A stretch of 64,000 nucleotides of DNA, taken from assembly GCF_000960475.2 (NCBI RefSeq), contig NZ_JZDQ02000017.1, positions 57,486 through 121,485 on the forward strand, written 5' to 3'. Position numbers and translations under genes: made by a program. Shown here piece by piece: positions 8,563-22,139 of this stretch (position 1 is the stretch's first letter; each line of letters begins with the position of its first letter). The notes under the pieces were generated by a model. It did no database searches. It saw only the letters and a list, made by a program, of their open reading frames with translations, and had not been told where the DNA came from. Origin of the DNA: Nocardioides luteus. GTDB taxonomy: Bacteria; Actinomycetota; Actinomycetes; Propionibacteriales; Nocardioidaceae.

Positions 8563-10349
8563 CCATCACCATCTCCCTGCCGCCGACACCGAACGAGACA
8601 CCTGAGTTCGACGCCGACGGGGAGAAGGTCCAGGACGCCGGGACCACCCTGCGCACCTCCTCGTCGATCTTCGACGACCACGGCTCGTTCGTCGGCGGGA
8701 AGGCCAAGGACTCCGGCCTCCTCGACGGCCAGGCGGCCGCCGCGTACGTCCAGGCGCTGAGCCCCATCGGCAGGCACGCGGACGCCTGCTCGCTGGCGCT
8801 GCGCGCCGCGGCCAACGCCGTCCTGGGCCATGGCGACGAGCTGGTCGATCTCGCGAAGCGTCATCAACAGCTCCGGAGCGACCGGGAGCACCTGGCCCGC
8901 GAGGCCGCCGCGCTCGCCTCCCGGGCGAATCCGCTGCCCACCGACGAGGCCGAGCTCCAGCGCCTCAAGGCGGACTGCGACCGCTGCACCAGCCAGATCG
9001 AGGCGTACGAGTCCGACCTGGTGAGGTGGACCGAGGACCTCAAGGCCAGCGAGGACAAGGTCACCGCCGCGCTCCGCGGCGCGATGACGGAGACACAGAT
9101 CGACCAGACGTACGCCGGGGTCGCCGACCCCGCGGACGCCGCCAGGGACTCGATGCCGTCGGGCAAGGACCCCAAGGCGGTCAAGGCGTGGTGGGACGGG
9201 CTCACCGAGGAACAGCGCGCTGCCCTGATCGCTGCCGACCCCGAGATCGTGGGCAACACCGACGGCATCCCGGCGGCCGACCGCAGCGCGGCGAACACCG
9301 TCTCGCTCGACCGTGACCTCGCCGAGCTCGGCGCCATCCCCGAGGACCAGCGCACCGACGACGAGCAGACCCGCTACGACAACGCGAAGGCCGCGGACGT
9401 CGCGCGTGACAAGATCGAGAGATCCAAGGACCCGATGACGAACGAGCACTACGAGGCCCAGGTCTACATCTATGACCCGATGGCGTTCGGCGGCGACGGA
9501 CGGGTCGCGATGGCGGTCGGCGACCTCGACACGGCGCGCAACGTGTCGGTCAGCGTGCCGGGCCTGACCACCGACATGGAGTCGGCCCAGTCGAATGCCG
9601 AGAACGTGATCAATCTCCATCAGGCAGCGTCCTTCGAGGGCGGCACCAGCACCGCCACCATGTTCTGGATCGGCTACGACGCACCCAGCGGAGCCGACTC
9701 GGCCGGCGTCGCGACCGAGGGCATGGCCGCCGCCGGCGGAGAGCGGCTCGCCGACACCCTCGACGGGCTCAACGCCATGCGTTCCGACGACTTCCACCTG
9801 ACCGCCATCGGCCACAGCTACGGGTCCACCACCGTCGCCCATGCCATGACCGACCACCACCCCGGTGCCGACGACGTCGTCCTGCTGGGCAGTCCTGGCG
9901 CCGGCGACGACGCCGACTCCGCCGACGACCTCGGTGTCGGCTCGGGACATGTCTTCGTCGGTACGAACAGCGAGGACCTCGTCGGCCGACTGGGGCAGAC
10001 CGGATGGGTCAGTCCTGCGGCCATCGGTGCGGGTGTGCTCACCGGTCCCCTAGGCGGGGTCGTCGCCCAGATGGCCGGCGCCGGCCTCGGCCACAACCCG
10101 GCGGAGGACGACTTCGGTGCCGTACGCTTCCAGGCCGAGAGCACCAGCAGAGGGTCGATCCCCAACATCGACGACCACGTCAAGTACTACGACCACGACA
10201 CGGAGTCACTCGCCAACATGGCCCACATCGTCAACGGCCAGTACGACGACGTCGTACGCGCCGGGCAGGTGCATGACCCGTGGTACCGCGGTCCGGTCGA
10301 CCCCGAGAGCGACCGCACCCCGACCAGCCCCGACACGGACGGCTCATGA
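8559..10349 (+). CDS. DUF1023-type alpha/beta hydrolase with long helical N-terminal domain
   Basis: 596 residues. The N-terminal half (about 1-170) is helical with coiled-coil character (LVDLAKRHQQLRSDREHLAREAAALASR; ELQRLKADCDRCTSQIEAYESDL), as in WXG/LXG-type secretion modules. A middle segment has KAWWDGLTEEQRAALIAADPEIVGNTDGIPA, typical of actinobacterial DUF1023 proteins. The hydrolase domain carries the nucleophile elbow GHSYGS with Ser420, and a late His in the DDHVKYYDHDTES region may complete the triad. No Sec signal, so export, if any, would use a type VII-like route. GTG 8559 overlaps the previous stop. Substrate unknown. Confidence 0.85.
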   Translation: MTITISLPPTPNETPEFDADGEKVQDAGTTLRTSSSIFDDHGSFVGGKAKDSGLLDGQAAAAYVQALSPIGRHADACSLALRAAANAVLGHGDELVDLAKRHQQLRSDREHLAREAAALASRANPLPTDEAELQRLKADCDRCTSQIEAYESDLVRWTEDLKASEDKVTAALRGAMTETQIDQTYAGVADPADAARDSMPSGKDPKAVKAWWDGLTEEQRAALIAADPEIVGNTDGIPAADRSAANTVSLDRDLAELGAIPEDQRTDDEQTRYDNAKAADVARDKIERSKDPMTNEHYEAQVYIYDPMAFGGDGRVAMAVGDLDTARNVSVSVPGLTTDMESAQSNAENVINLHQAASFEGGTSTATMFWIGYDAPSGADSAGVATEGMAAAGGERLADTLDGLNAMRSDDFHLTAIGHSYGSTTVAHAMTDHHPGADDVVLLGSPGAGDDADSADDLGVGSGHVFVGTNSEDLVGRLGQTGWVSPAAIGAGVLTGPLGGVVAQMAGAGLGHNPAEDDFGAVRFQAESTSRGSIPNIDDHVKYYDHDTESLANMAHIVNGQYDDVVRAGQVHDPWYRGPVDPESDRTPTSPDTDGS

Positions 10350-10849
10350 CCGCCCGGATCCTGGCCGCGACGGCTGCGGCACTGACGATCATGCTCGCCG
10401 GAGGATGTGGTGGAGTGAGCGACCAGACCTACACCGAACTGGAGCACCAGCGAGACGACGTGCTCGCGTGGGCACGTGAGCTGTCGGCCGTCGCCTCCAC
10501 GACACTTGCCACGTCCCCGGAGGACGCGACGGAGGCCTACGACGGCGTGGCCCAGAAGGGGACCTCGGACAACTACAAGTCGTACAAGTACGACGTCCAG
10601 GCAGACTTCGTCACGGAGCACCAGGAGCCGCTCGACGCGCTGCACGACGAGCTCGAGGAGTTCAGTCCGACGTTCAGCAGCAACTCGCTGCGGCTCTCGC
10701 ACGGCGATCTGACGGCGTTCTTCCAGATCTATCCGAAAGGTCCCGGAAAGGTCGGCATGTTCGTCGAGGGGCCTGCGATCGAGATCGACCAGGAAGACAT
10801 GAGCGACTGGGACGGCTTCGTCGTCGGCGAACCGGTCGACCTGGCCTGA
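10346..10849 (+). CDS. Small lipoprotein of the DUF1023 operon
   Basis: 167 residues. N-terminal lipoprotein signal with lipobox LAGGC, lipidated Cys21; the mature part is acidic (QTYTELEHQRDDVLAWARE, later GPAIEIDQEDMSDWDGFVV) with no family I recognise. ATG overlaps the hydrolase stop by 4 nt, so dosage is tied to it. A surface partner or immunity protein for the hydrolase is a possible role by analogy with secreted-effector operons, but nothing in the sequence proves it. Confidence 0.8.
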   Translation: MTARILAATAAALTIMLAGGCGGVSDQTYTELEHQRDDVLAWARELSAVASTTLATSPEDATEAYDGVAQKGTSDNYKSYKYDVQADFVTEHQEPLDALHDELEEFSPTFSSNSLRLSHGDLTAFFQIYPKGPGKVGMFVEGPAIEIDQEDMSDWDGFVVGEPVDLA

Positions 10850-10854
10850 CCCGG

Positions 10855-10860
10855 TAAAGT
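10855..10860 (+). promoter_or_regulatory. -10 box of the alpha/beta hydrolase gene (leaderless)
   Basis: TAAAGT, then 6 nt and the ATG at 10867; no Shine-Dalgarno. It separates this gene from the operon upstream. Confidence 0.6.
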
Positions 10861-10866
10861 CGATAC

Positions 10867-11778
10867 ATGACCACCGCCGCCGAGCCGACCGAGTCCACCG
10901 CCTTCCTCCCCGGAGGAGTAGAGATCGCGTACGACACGTTCGGCGACCCCAGCGCTGACCCGCTGCTGCTGATCATGGGGCTGGGCGGCCCGATGACCTG
11001 GTGGGACGTCCAGCTGTGCGAGCAGCTGGCCGCGGCCGGGTTCTACGTGGTCCGCTACGACAACCGCGACGTCGGCCACTCCTCGCCCCACCCGAGCGAC
11101 GAGCGGATCACGCTGGCGCGGCTGGCCCGCGCGTTCGTGGGGCTGCCGACCACGTCGCCGTACGCGCTGACCGATCTCGCCGACGACGCGGCCGCGCTGC
11201 TGACCCATCTCGACATCGACTCCGCGCACGTATGGGGTGTGTCGATGGGCGGGATGATCGCCCAGACCCTGGCCATCCGGCACCCGGACCGGGTGCGCTC
11301 GGTCTGCTCGACGATGTCCACGACCGGCCGTCGCGGTGTCGGCTTCCAGCACCCGACCCTGCTACCCGCGCTGGTCATCAAGAAGCCCGGTCTGGAGGGC
11401 TACATCGAGCGTCAGATCAAGGGCGGCATCCAGATCGGCTCGCCCGCCTACCCCGAGCCCGAGGACGAGGTACGCCGGCGCGCGATCGACACCTGGAACC
11501 GCGGCGTCAGCGGGCCGGCCGTGGCCCGGCAGATGCTCGCCATCCTCACCCAGCCCGACCGCACCGAGGACCTCGGCCGGATCAAGGTCCCGTTCAGCGT
11601 GATCCACGGCCTGGCCGACAAGATGGTCCACGTCTCCGGTGGCCGTGCGACGGCTGCGGCCGTCCCCGGCTCCGAGATCACCCTGATCAAGGGCATGGGC
11701 CACGACCTGCCCCGGCAGCTGTGGCCCGCCTTCATCAAGGTCGTCCGCCGCACCGCCGACCGCGCCGTCACCGCCTAG
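10867..11778 (+). CDS. Alpha/beta fold hydrolase
   Basis: 303 residues, cytosolic. Oxyanion region LLLIMGLGGPMTWW (33-46), strand-turn RYDNRDVGHS (63-72), nucleophile Ser126 in GVSMGG, acid and His in the C-terminal part (HGLADKMVH and KGMGHDLP). Resembles the aclacinomycin methylesterase RdmC / proline iminopeptidase-like subgroup; substrate cannot be told. A TetR regulator begins 4 nt after its stop and is probably co-transcribed. Confidence 0.9.
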   Translation: MTTAAEPTESTAFLPGGVEIAYDTFGDPSADPLLLIMGLGGPMTWWDVQLCEQLAAAGFYVVRYDNRDVGHSSPHPSDERITLARLARAFVGLPTTSPYALTDLADDAAALLTHLDIDSAHVWGVSMGGMIAQTLAIRHPDRVRSVCSTMSTTGRRGVGFQHPTLLPALVIKKPGLEGYIERQIKGGIQIGSPAYPEPEDEVRRRAIDTWNRGVSGPAVARQMLAILTQPDRTEDLGRIKVPFSVIHGLADKMVHVSGGRATAAAVPGSEITLIKGMGHDLPRQLWPAFIKVVRRTADRAVTA

Positions 11779-11782
11779 GACG

Positions 11783-12448
11783 ATGCGCACCACGGTCCCC
11801 GAGGACGAGTCGGGGTCGCTGCTCGCGAGGGCGCTCGCGGACGTCGCCGAGCCGATCGAGGACGAGGCGGTGACCGCGAAGCTCCTCGACGCCGCCGCGG
11901 AGCAGTTCCGCCGCATCGGGATCAGGCGCACCACCATGGAGGAGGTCGCCAAGCGGGCGGGGGTCGCCCGGATCACCGTCTACCGGCGCTTCGCCAACAA
12001 GGAGGCGCTGGTCGAGCAGGTCGTACGCCGCGAGTTCCGCCGCTACTTCGAGCAGTTCGTGCTCGACATCGCCGATGCCGCCGACGCGGCCGAGCGCGTC
12101 GAGATCGGCTTCGCCAGCGCGATGCGGGCGATCCGCGGCAACCCGCTGATCGGTGGCCTCCTCGCCGTCGAGACCGACTCGCTGGTGCACTCGATCGTCG
12201 GCGACGGCGGCCGCACCGTGGCCACGATCGCGCGCTTCGTCGCGGGCCAGCTGCGGCGCGAGCAGCGGGCCGGCAACGTACCCGAGGAGGTCGAGGTCGA
12301 CCTCGTCGCCGAGCTGATGGTCCGCACCTCGACCTCGTTCCTGGTCACCCCGAGCGAGGTCGTCGACATCGACGACGAGGCCCAGCTGCGTGCCCTCGCC
12401 CGGCTGTTCCTGGTGCCGCTGATCAGCCCCGGCAGCCGCCCGAAATAA
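11783..12448 (+). CDS. TetR family transcriptional regulator
   Basis: 221 residues. N-terminal HTH (about 32-76: LDAAAEQFRRIGIRRTTMEEVAKRAGVARITVYRRFANKEAL in the usual TetR pattern), then an alpha-helical ligand-binding domain. Starts 4 nt after the alpha/beta hydrolase, so it may regulate that gene and itself. No obvious palindrome is seen in the hydrolase promoter, which is very short. Confidence 0.93.
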   Translation: MRTTVPEDESGSLLARALADVAEPIEDEAVTAKLLDAAAEQFRRIGIRRTTMEEVAKRAGVARITVYRRFANKEALVEQVVRREFRRYFEQFVLDIADAADAAERVEIGFASAMRAIRGNPLIGGLLAVETDSLVHSIVGDGGRTVATIARFVAGQLRREQRAGNVPEEVEVDLVAELMVRTSTSFLVTPSEVVDIDDEAQLRALARLFLVPLISPGSRPK

Positions 12449-12469
12449 CCTCCGGTCGCGCCCCGGAGA

Positions 12470-12475
12470 TACCGT
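12470..12475 (+). promoter_or_regulatory. -10 box of ctaG-like gene (leaderless)
   Basis: TACCGT followed by 6 nt and the ATG at 12482; no Shine-Dalgarno. Confidence 0.6.
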
Positions 12476-12481
12476 GAGACC

Positions 12482-13459
12482 ATGCACGACCACGGCTCCC
12501 TGCCCGCGCTCGGCTGGTCCGAGTTCCTCACCACCTGGAGTCTCCAGCCCGGCTGGTTGCTCGCCGTGGTCATCCTCGGCGCGGGCTATCTGACGCTCCG
12601 CAACGCCGCCGGACCCGCCTCGACGGTCAAGGGCTGGCGGGTCGCGTCGTTTCTCACCGGGCTCGGCCTGATGTACGTCGTGGTCGCCTCGGCCATCAAC
12701 GGCTACGCGATGGCGCTGGCCTGGATGCACATGGTGCTCCACCTGACCCTGATCATGGTCGTGCCCGCGCTCCTGGTGCTCGGTCACCCGCTCACCGTCA
12801 TCGCCGAGACCGGCCCGCGCGCCGAACGGGCGATGCGGTCGCTCCCGGTCACGATCCTGGTCCACCCCGCCACCGGCACCCTGCTCTACTCGCTGGTCAT
12901 CATCGGCACCCACCTGTCCGGGTTCATGGACTCGATGGCGCAGAGCACGCCGCTGATGGTCGGCGAGCAGGTGGCGTACGTCGTCTCCGGCTTCCTCTTC
13001 CTGACCGGCACGATCGGCGAGGAGAAGGTACGCCCCGACCTGCCCTACCTGGGCCGGATCGCGCTCCTCGTCGTCGGCATGGTGCCCGACACGATCGTCG
13101 GGATCGTGATGCTGCAGACCGAGCGCGACCTCTACCCCGTCTACTCCGGCGCCCGGCCCGAGTGGGCGCTGGACGCGGTGCGCGACATCCAGACCGCCGG
13201 CGGCCTGATGTGGGCCGGCGGCGACGGCGGCATGATGCTGCTCGCCATCGGCCTGGTCATCGCCGTCGTCTCCTCACCCGAGCGCCGCACCAAGATGACC
13301 GGCCGCTTCCTCGACGGCGTACGCAGCGCCCGGCTCGCCGAGGAGAGCGCCCGGGGCACGACGGAGGGCCCCGCCGAGCCGGGATCCGTGGATCCCGACA
13401 GCGACGAGGCCCTCGATGCCTACAACGCGATGCTGGCTCGGATGAACCAGCAGCACTAG
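12482..13459 (+). CDS. CtaG-type cytochrome c oxidase assembly membrane protein
   Basis: 325 residues with about seven membrane segments. The conserved WMHMVLHLTLIMVVPALLVLG stretch, the HP pair in GHPLTVI and ILVHPATG, and the pattern PLMVGEQVAYVVSGFLF fit the caa3-type CtaG family (PF09678), which helps insert copper or assemble the CuB centre of cytochrome oxidase; several actinobacterial members are fused to or replace copper-handling modules. C-terminal tail (about 275-325) is hydrophilic and charged. No oxidase genes lie nearby. Confidence 0.88.
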   Translation: MHDHGSLPALGWSEFLTTWSLQPGWLLAVVILGAGYLTLRNAAGPASTVKGWRVASFLTGLGLMYVVVASAINGYAMALAWMHMVLHLTLIMVVPALLVLGHPLTVIAETGPRAERAMRSLPVTILVHPATGTLLYSLVIIGTHLSGFMDSMAQSTPLMVGEQVAYVVSGFLFLTGTIGEEKVRPDLPYLGRIALLVVGMVPDTIVGIVMLQTERDLYPVYSGARPEWALDAVRDIQTAGGLMWAGGDGGMMLLAIGLVIAVVSSPERRTKMTGRFLDGVRSARLAEESARGTTEGPAEPGSVDPDSDEALDAYNAMLARMNQQH

Positions 13460-13467
13460 GTCGTCGG

Positions 13468-14541
<1,074 letters not shown>

Positions 14542-14597
14542 GATTCCGTTGTCTCCTTCACCGGCAGGTACGTGCCGGACGATCCGTTGTGAAGTGA

Positions 14598-14617
14598 CCG
14601 AGGACACATTTCCTCGG
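14598..14617. promoter_or_regulatory. Inverted repeat in the 5-prime region of the ABC ATPase gene
   Basis: CCGAGGA and TCCTCGG form a perfect 7-bp inverted repeat with a 6-nt spacer, about 57 nt upstream of the ATG. Could be an operator or an mRNA hairpin. Confidence 0.4.
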
Positions 14618-14644
14618 CGGGGACACCATAGCCCAGATTCGGAA

Positions 14645-16369
14645 TCAGCGGGTCAAAGCCCGGCACACAGCCGGGGTACAGCCCTCGTAGGCGTCGAGCC
14701 GGCGCATCAGGTCGCGGGCGTAGGGCTTCGCGTGGTCCTCGGCGAAGACGTTGCGGTCCTCCCACGGCCGGTCGTAGCGATAGAGCTCGTAGGCGTAGTC
14801 GGTGCCCTTCCAGGACTTGTCCAGGTCGAAGCGGACCAGCAGCCCCTGCGAGCCGCGCACCGCGATGTAGGACGGGATGATGTCGATGGTGCCGCCGGAA
14901 CCGCTGTCGAGGTCGACCTCACCGGGATGCGACTTCGCATAGGTGTGCTCGAAGAAGGCGTATCTCCCACCCGGCAGCCGCGGCCGGCTCAGGGTCTCCG
15001 CGAACGAGGTGCCGGAGACGTACGCCGGGGTGGGAGCGCCCGCGAGGTCGAGGAAGGTCGGCGCGAGGTCGATGTTGTTGACGAACTGGCTGCGCTTGCC
15101 GGGCACCACGTCGGGTCCGACGACGACCAGCGGGACCCGGGTGTCGGAGTCGTAGGGAGCGCCCTTGCCGCCGTTGAGCTGGTGCTGCCCCAGGTGGAAG
15201 CCGTTGTCGGAGGTCAGCACGATGTAGGTGTCCTCGCCGGCGGCCTCCCGCACCTGGGCGATCATCCGGTCGATCGACTGCACCATGCGGGCGCGGTCGC
15301 GGTACTGGCTCAGTGCCGTCTCGTCGCTCAGCGACACCTTGTTGGTGCGCCAGGCAGGAGCCTGGGACGTACGCCCGCCGCGGCCGAGGTAGGTCGGCAC
15401 GTTGTCCGAACGGTCGTCGCCGTAGCCGACCAGGTCCTTCAGGGTCAGGTCGGCGCACGCCACGCGCCCGCAGTTGCCGCCCGACGGGTCACCGGCCGGC
15501 GCCTGGTCGGCGACGGCGGGCGGGAACCAGGTGTCCAGGCCCGGGTAGTGGTGGCCGAGGCGGGAGTGCGGTCCGTAGGCGGCGATCTCGAGGAAGTAGG
15601 GGTCCTCGTCGTCGCGGTGCGCGTTGATGAAGTCGAGTGCGTAGTCGCGCGTGACGTTCGTGGCGTACGCAGCGTCCTTCTCCTGCACGGAGGCGTTGCG
15701 TGCGGGCTGTGGGTGGTTGTGGAGCTGCACGTTGCCGTCGCTGTCGAGGTAGGTGCTCTGGTAGCCCCACCCGCCGTAAGCACCGCCGAGGAGCGCGTTC
15801 CAGGTGTCCCAGCCGGGCACCTTGGGCGGCGGGACCCGCTTGCCGTCGGCGTCGAGAGTCGCTTCGTAGGCGTTGATGTACTTCCCCACGAACCCGGTCG
15901 TGTAGCCGGCCTTCTGGAGGCCGATGCTGAACTGCTTCTCGAGGTTGCCGTAGCGCTGGAACGCCGACCAGCCGCCGACCGGGTGCTCCGGGTCGTTCTG
16001 GGTGTTGGTCAGGACCTTGGTGTGGTGCGGCGTCTGCCCGGTCAGCAGCGCCGCCCGCGAGGGGCAGCACAGCGAGTCGATGACGAAGGAGTTCTGGTAG
16101 GTCGCGCCCTCGGCGGCCATCTTAGTCGCCTCGGGCATCGTGCGGAGAAGCTCCAGCGAGAAGTCGTCCATCAGGATCAGGACCATGTTGCGGCGCTCGT
16201 CGGTCGTGGCGGCGAGCTCGGCGGCGGGGTCCTCGACCGGAGCGGCGGACGGGTCGGCGGCCGCGGAGCCGGCGGCGATGGTCTTCGGGCCGAGGACGAG
16301 GAGTCCGGCGACCAGGGCCACGACGGCCAGGAGTGCGGCACCCAGCAGTGCGCTCCACTTCGGCTTCAT
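14645..16369 (-). CDS. Secreted or membrane-anchored sulfatase
   Basis: 574 residues. N-terminal hydrophobic segment (about 7-27), Ala/Pro-rich linker, then a type I sulfatase domain: metal ligands in MVLILMDDF (D68, D69), the formylglycine motif C-C-P-S-R with the modified Cys at 101 followed by AALLTGQ, and TSDNGFHLGQH. It hydrolyses sulfate esters outside the membrane; a formylglycine-generating enzyme elsewhere in the genome is required. GGAG sits upstream of ATG 16369. An AT-rich palindrome lies 18 bp beyond the start. The polysaccharide or glycosaminoglycan substrate cannot be read from sequence. Confidence 0.93.
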   Translation of the reverse strand: MKPKWSALLGAALLAVVALVAGLLVLGPKTIAAGSAAADPSAAPVEDPAAELAATTDERRNMVLILMDDFSLELLRTMPEATKMAAEGATYQNSFVIDSLCCPSRAALLTGQTPHHTKVLTNTQNDPEHPVGGWSAFQRYGNLEKQFSIGLQKAGYTTGFVGKYINAYEATLDADGKRVPPPKVPGWDTWNALLGGAYGGWGYQSTYLDSDGNVQLHNHPQPARNASVQEKDAAYATNVTRDYALDFINAHRDDEDPYFLEIAAYGPHSRLGHHYPGLDTWFPPAVADQAPAGDPSGGNCGRVACADLTLKDLVGYGDDRSDNVPTYLGRGGRTSQAPAWRTNKVSLSDETALSQYRDRARMVQSIDRMIAQVREAAGEDTYIVLTSDNGFHLGQHQLNGGKGAPYDSDTRVPLVVVGPDVVPGKRSQFVNNIDLAPTFLDLAGAPTPAYVSGTSFAETLSRPRLPGGRYAFFEHTYAKSHPGEVDLDSGSGGTIDIIPSYIAVRGSQGLLVRFDLDKSWKGTDYAYELYRYDRPWEDRNVFAEDHAKPYARDLMRRLDAYEGCTPAVCRALTR

Positions 16370-16386
16370 CCCGAGACTCCTTTGTC

Positions 16387-16406
16387 TATTATGTAACTAC
16401 ACAATA
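16387..16406. promoter_or_regulatory. AT-rich palindrome upstream of the sulfatase gene (operator candidate)
   Basis: TATTATGTAACTACACAATA is a 20-bp imperfect palindrome (8 of 10 positions pair), 17 bp upstream of the sulfatase start. It is strikingly AT-rich for this DNA and overlaps where a -10 box would be, so a repressor site is plausible. Confidence 0.55.
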
Positions 16407-16448
16407 ACTGGTTCAGGTGAGGTTAGTGCCTGATTTCCAGGCACGACA

Positions 16449-16470
16449 AAATCGGTCCGCGGAGCGGACC
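16449..16470 (-). terminator. Rho-independent terminator after the DUF1707 gene
   Basis: Read on the minus strand, GGTCCGC and GCGGACC form a 7-bp stem with a 3-nt loop followed at once by GATTTTG. This is one of the few hairpins in the window with a T-run. It is 17 bp past the DUF1707 stop. Confidence 0.65.
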
Positions 16471-16487
16471 ATCCCGAGAGGTGTTGC

Positions 16488-17168
16488 TCAGTGCAGCTCG
16501 TGCGGCGGTGGCGTCCGCAGCTGCTTGGGGCCCTTGGCCCCCTTCAACGGCTTGCGGACGACGGTGACGCCGCCCATCAACGCCAGGCCCTTCACCCGCA
16601 GCAGCGGGCCTCCGGTCGGCTCGACGCCGCGCGGACCGACGTAGCCGCCCATGATCCCGACGCCCTGCATGACGACCTGGACGTCGGGGCCGACTGTGAT
16701 GTTGACCCCGCCCATGATCGCGTTGGCGTAGATCACGGTCTCCTGGGCGGAGAACTGCGCCTGACGCATGTCGAGATCGGCGCCACCCATCAGGGCGATC
16801 ACGTTGCCGGTCGCTGGCACCGTCCAGACCCCGCGTCGGTCGACGCCGCTCATGATCGCGACGTAGAGCTGGCTCTCGATCGGGTTGTCCGCGAAGACCG
16901 CGGGGTTGCCTCCGGTGGCGGGCCTGGTCTGCGGGACCGGCGGTGCCGGGGTCCCCGCCACGGGCAGGTCGACGGTGATCGGGATCAGGTCGGCGTACGT
17001 CTTGGCCTTGAAGGTCGCCTCGAGGCGGTCGTCGAGCTCGTCGATCTCCAGGCGTCCCTCGCCTGCGGCCTCGCGCAGGATGTCGGCCACCTTGTGACGG
17101 TCGGCATCGCTGATCCGCAGATTCGGATCAGGATTCTGGCCGTGAAATGGCTCGGGGGTCGTTCCCAT
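16488..17168 (-). CDS. DUF1707 / LiaF-like C-terminal domain protein (copy A)
   Basis: 226 residues. N-terminal DUF1707 domain (about 16-68: LRISDADRHKVADILREAAGEGRLEIDELDDRLEATF pattern), a Pro/Thr linker, then a beta-rich repeat domain with recurring I/L-M-G-G turns (ALMGGADLD, AIMGGVNI, GIMGGYVG, ALMGGVTV), as in the cell-wall-active antibiotic response protein LiaF. No membrane helix. Function unknown; LiaF proteins sense envelope stress. Homologous to the adjacent copy B, suggesting tandem duplication. ATG 17168 has a -10 box 7 nt upstream. Confidence 0.85.
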   Translation of the reverse strand: MGTTPEPFHGQNPDPNLRISDADRHKVADILREAAGEGRLEIDELDDRLEATFKAKTYADLIPITVDLPVAGTPAPPVPQTRPATGGNPAVFADNPIESQLYVAIMSGVDRRGVWTVPATGNVIALMGGADLDMRQAQFSAQETVIYANAIMGGVNITVGPDVQVVMQGVGIMGGYVGPRGVEPTGGPLLRVKGLALMGGVTVVRKPLKGAKGPKQLRTPPPHELH

Positions 17169-17175
17169 GGGGCGA

Positions 17176-17181
17176 ATGGTA
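17176..17181 (-). promoter_or_regulatory. -10 box of DUF1707 copy A (leaderless)
   Basis: TACCAT on the minus strand, 7 nt before the ATG at 17168; no Shine-Dalgarno. Confidence 0.55.
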
Positions 17182-17238
17182 GTGGGGGCATCGAGACCGT
17201 GCCTCAACAATCCCCCCACCCCATTTCCATAAGTCCGG

Positions 17239-17907
17239 TCACTCCAGGCCGAGATGCTGCTTCAGGGTGCGCTTCGGTCCGCGCGGACCCCGGCGCTTGA
17301 CGGTCACGTCGCCCAGCACCGCGACGCCACGCACCCGCACCACCGGCGAGTCCGCGGAGAGCACCTCGGGCACCTTGGCGGAGGGTTCCTTGAAGTCGCC
17401 GAGGACACCGTTGCCCTCGACGATCACGTGCACGTGGGGCGGCACGGTGACCTTCACGCTGCCCAGGATCGAGGTGGCGTTGATGACCACCTCGCGCGCT
17501 GCGTAGTGCGCCTCGCGCAGGTCGATGGTCGCATCGCCCAGCACCGCGTTGACCGAGAGGTGCTGCGGGACCATCCACACGCCCTTGCGCTCGACGCTGC
17601 TCAGGAACGCGCTCGCGCTGTCGGAGGCTTCGCCCTGGCCGTAGACGACCGGCACCGCCGAGGTGGCGGGTGCCGGGGGCGCCGCCGGCAGCTGCCCCGC
17701 GACCGGGAGGTCCTGGGTGATCGGCTCCAGGTCGGCGTACGTCTTGGCCCGGTAGGTCTCCTCGAGCCGCTCCTCGAGCTCGTCGATGTCGAGGCGGCCC
17801 TCCCCCGCCGCCTCGCGGAGGATGTCGGCCACCGCGTGGCGGTCGGCATCGCTGACGCGCAGGTCGGCGCGGCGGGGCTGGCCGGGGTGCGGTTCGGGGA
17901 GTCCCAT
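17239..17907 (-). CDS. DUF1707 / LiaF-like C-terminal domain protein (copy B)
   Basis: 222 residues with the same plan as copy A: DUF1707 domain (about 14-66, LRVSDADRHAVADILREAAGEGRLDIDELEERLEETY pattern), linker with Ala/Pro, and a beta-solenoid part in which the turns are V/I-L-G-D or L-G-S (AVLGDATID, SILGSVKV, GVLGDFK, AVLGDVTV) instead of MGG. The change from MGG to LGD turns is the main divergence between the copies. It has its own leaderless promoter, so the two are probably transcribed separately. Function unknown. Confidence 0.85.
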   Translation of the reverse strand: MGLPEPHPGQPRRADLRVSDADRHAVADILREAAGEGRLDIDELEERLEETYRAKTYADLEPITQDLPVAGQLPAAPPAPATSAVPVVYGQGEASDSASAFLSSVERKGVWMVPQHLSVNAVLGDATIDLREAHYAAREVVINATSILGSVKVTVPPHVHVIVEGNGVLGDFKEPSAKVPEVLSADSPVVRVRGVAVLGDVTVKRRGPRGPKRTLKQHLGLE

Positions 17908-17915
17908 GGGCGTTG

Positions 17916-17921
17916 ATGCTA
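17916..17921 (-). promoter_or_regulatory. -10 box of DUF1707 copy B (leaderless)
   Basis: TAGCAT on the minus strand, 8 nt before the ATG at 17907; no Shine-Dalgarno. Confidence 0.55.
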
Positions 17922-17987
17922 TCGGCGCGCGCCGTATCCGTCTCTCGGGTTCAACCCTGATCCTTTGCCCGGGCACCGAGCCGAACG

Positions 17988-18017
17988 TGCCCTGACGCCA
18001 CCGATGGCGCCAGGGCA
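17988..18017 (-). terminator. Stem-loop after thiC, end of the thiamine operon
   Basis: TGCCCTGACGCCA and TGGCGCCAGGGCA pair over 13 bp with one mismatch around a CCGA loop, 16 bp beyond the thiC stop. No T-run. Confidence 0.6.
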
Positions 18018-18033
18018 TCGCCGGTCCCTCAGG

Positions 18034-22135
<4,102 letters not shown>

Positions 22136-22139
<4 letters not shown>

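Noticed and set aside
6441..9950. 1169-codon open frame on the minus strand
   Set aside because: Antisense to glpX and the WXG/DUF1023 operon, which have clear motifs, promoters and Shine-Dalgarno sites.
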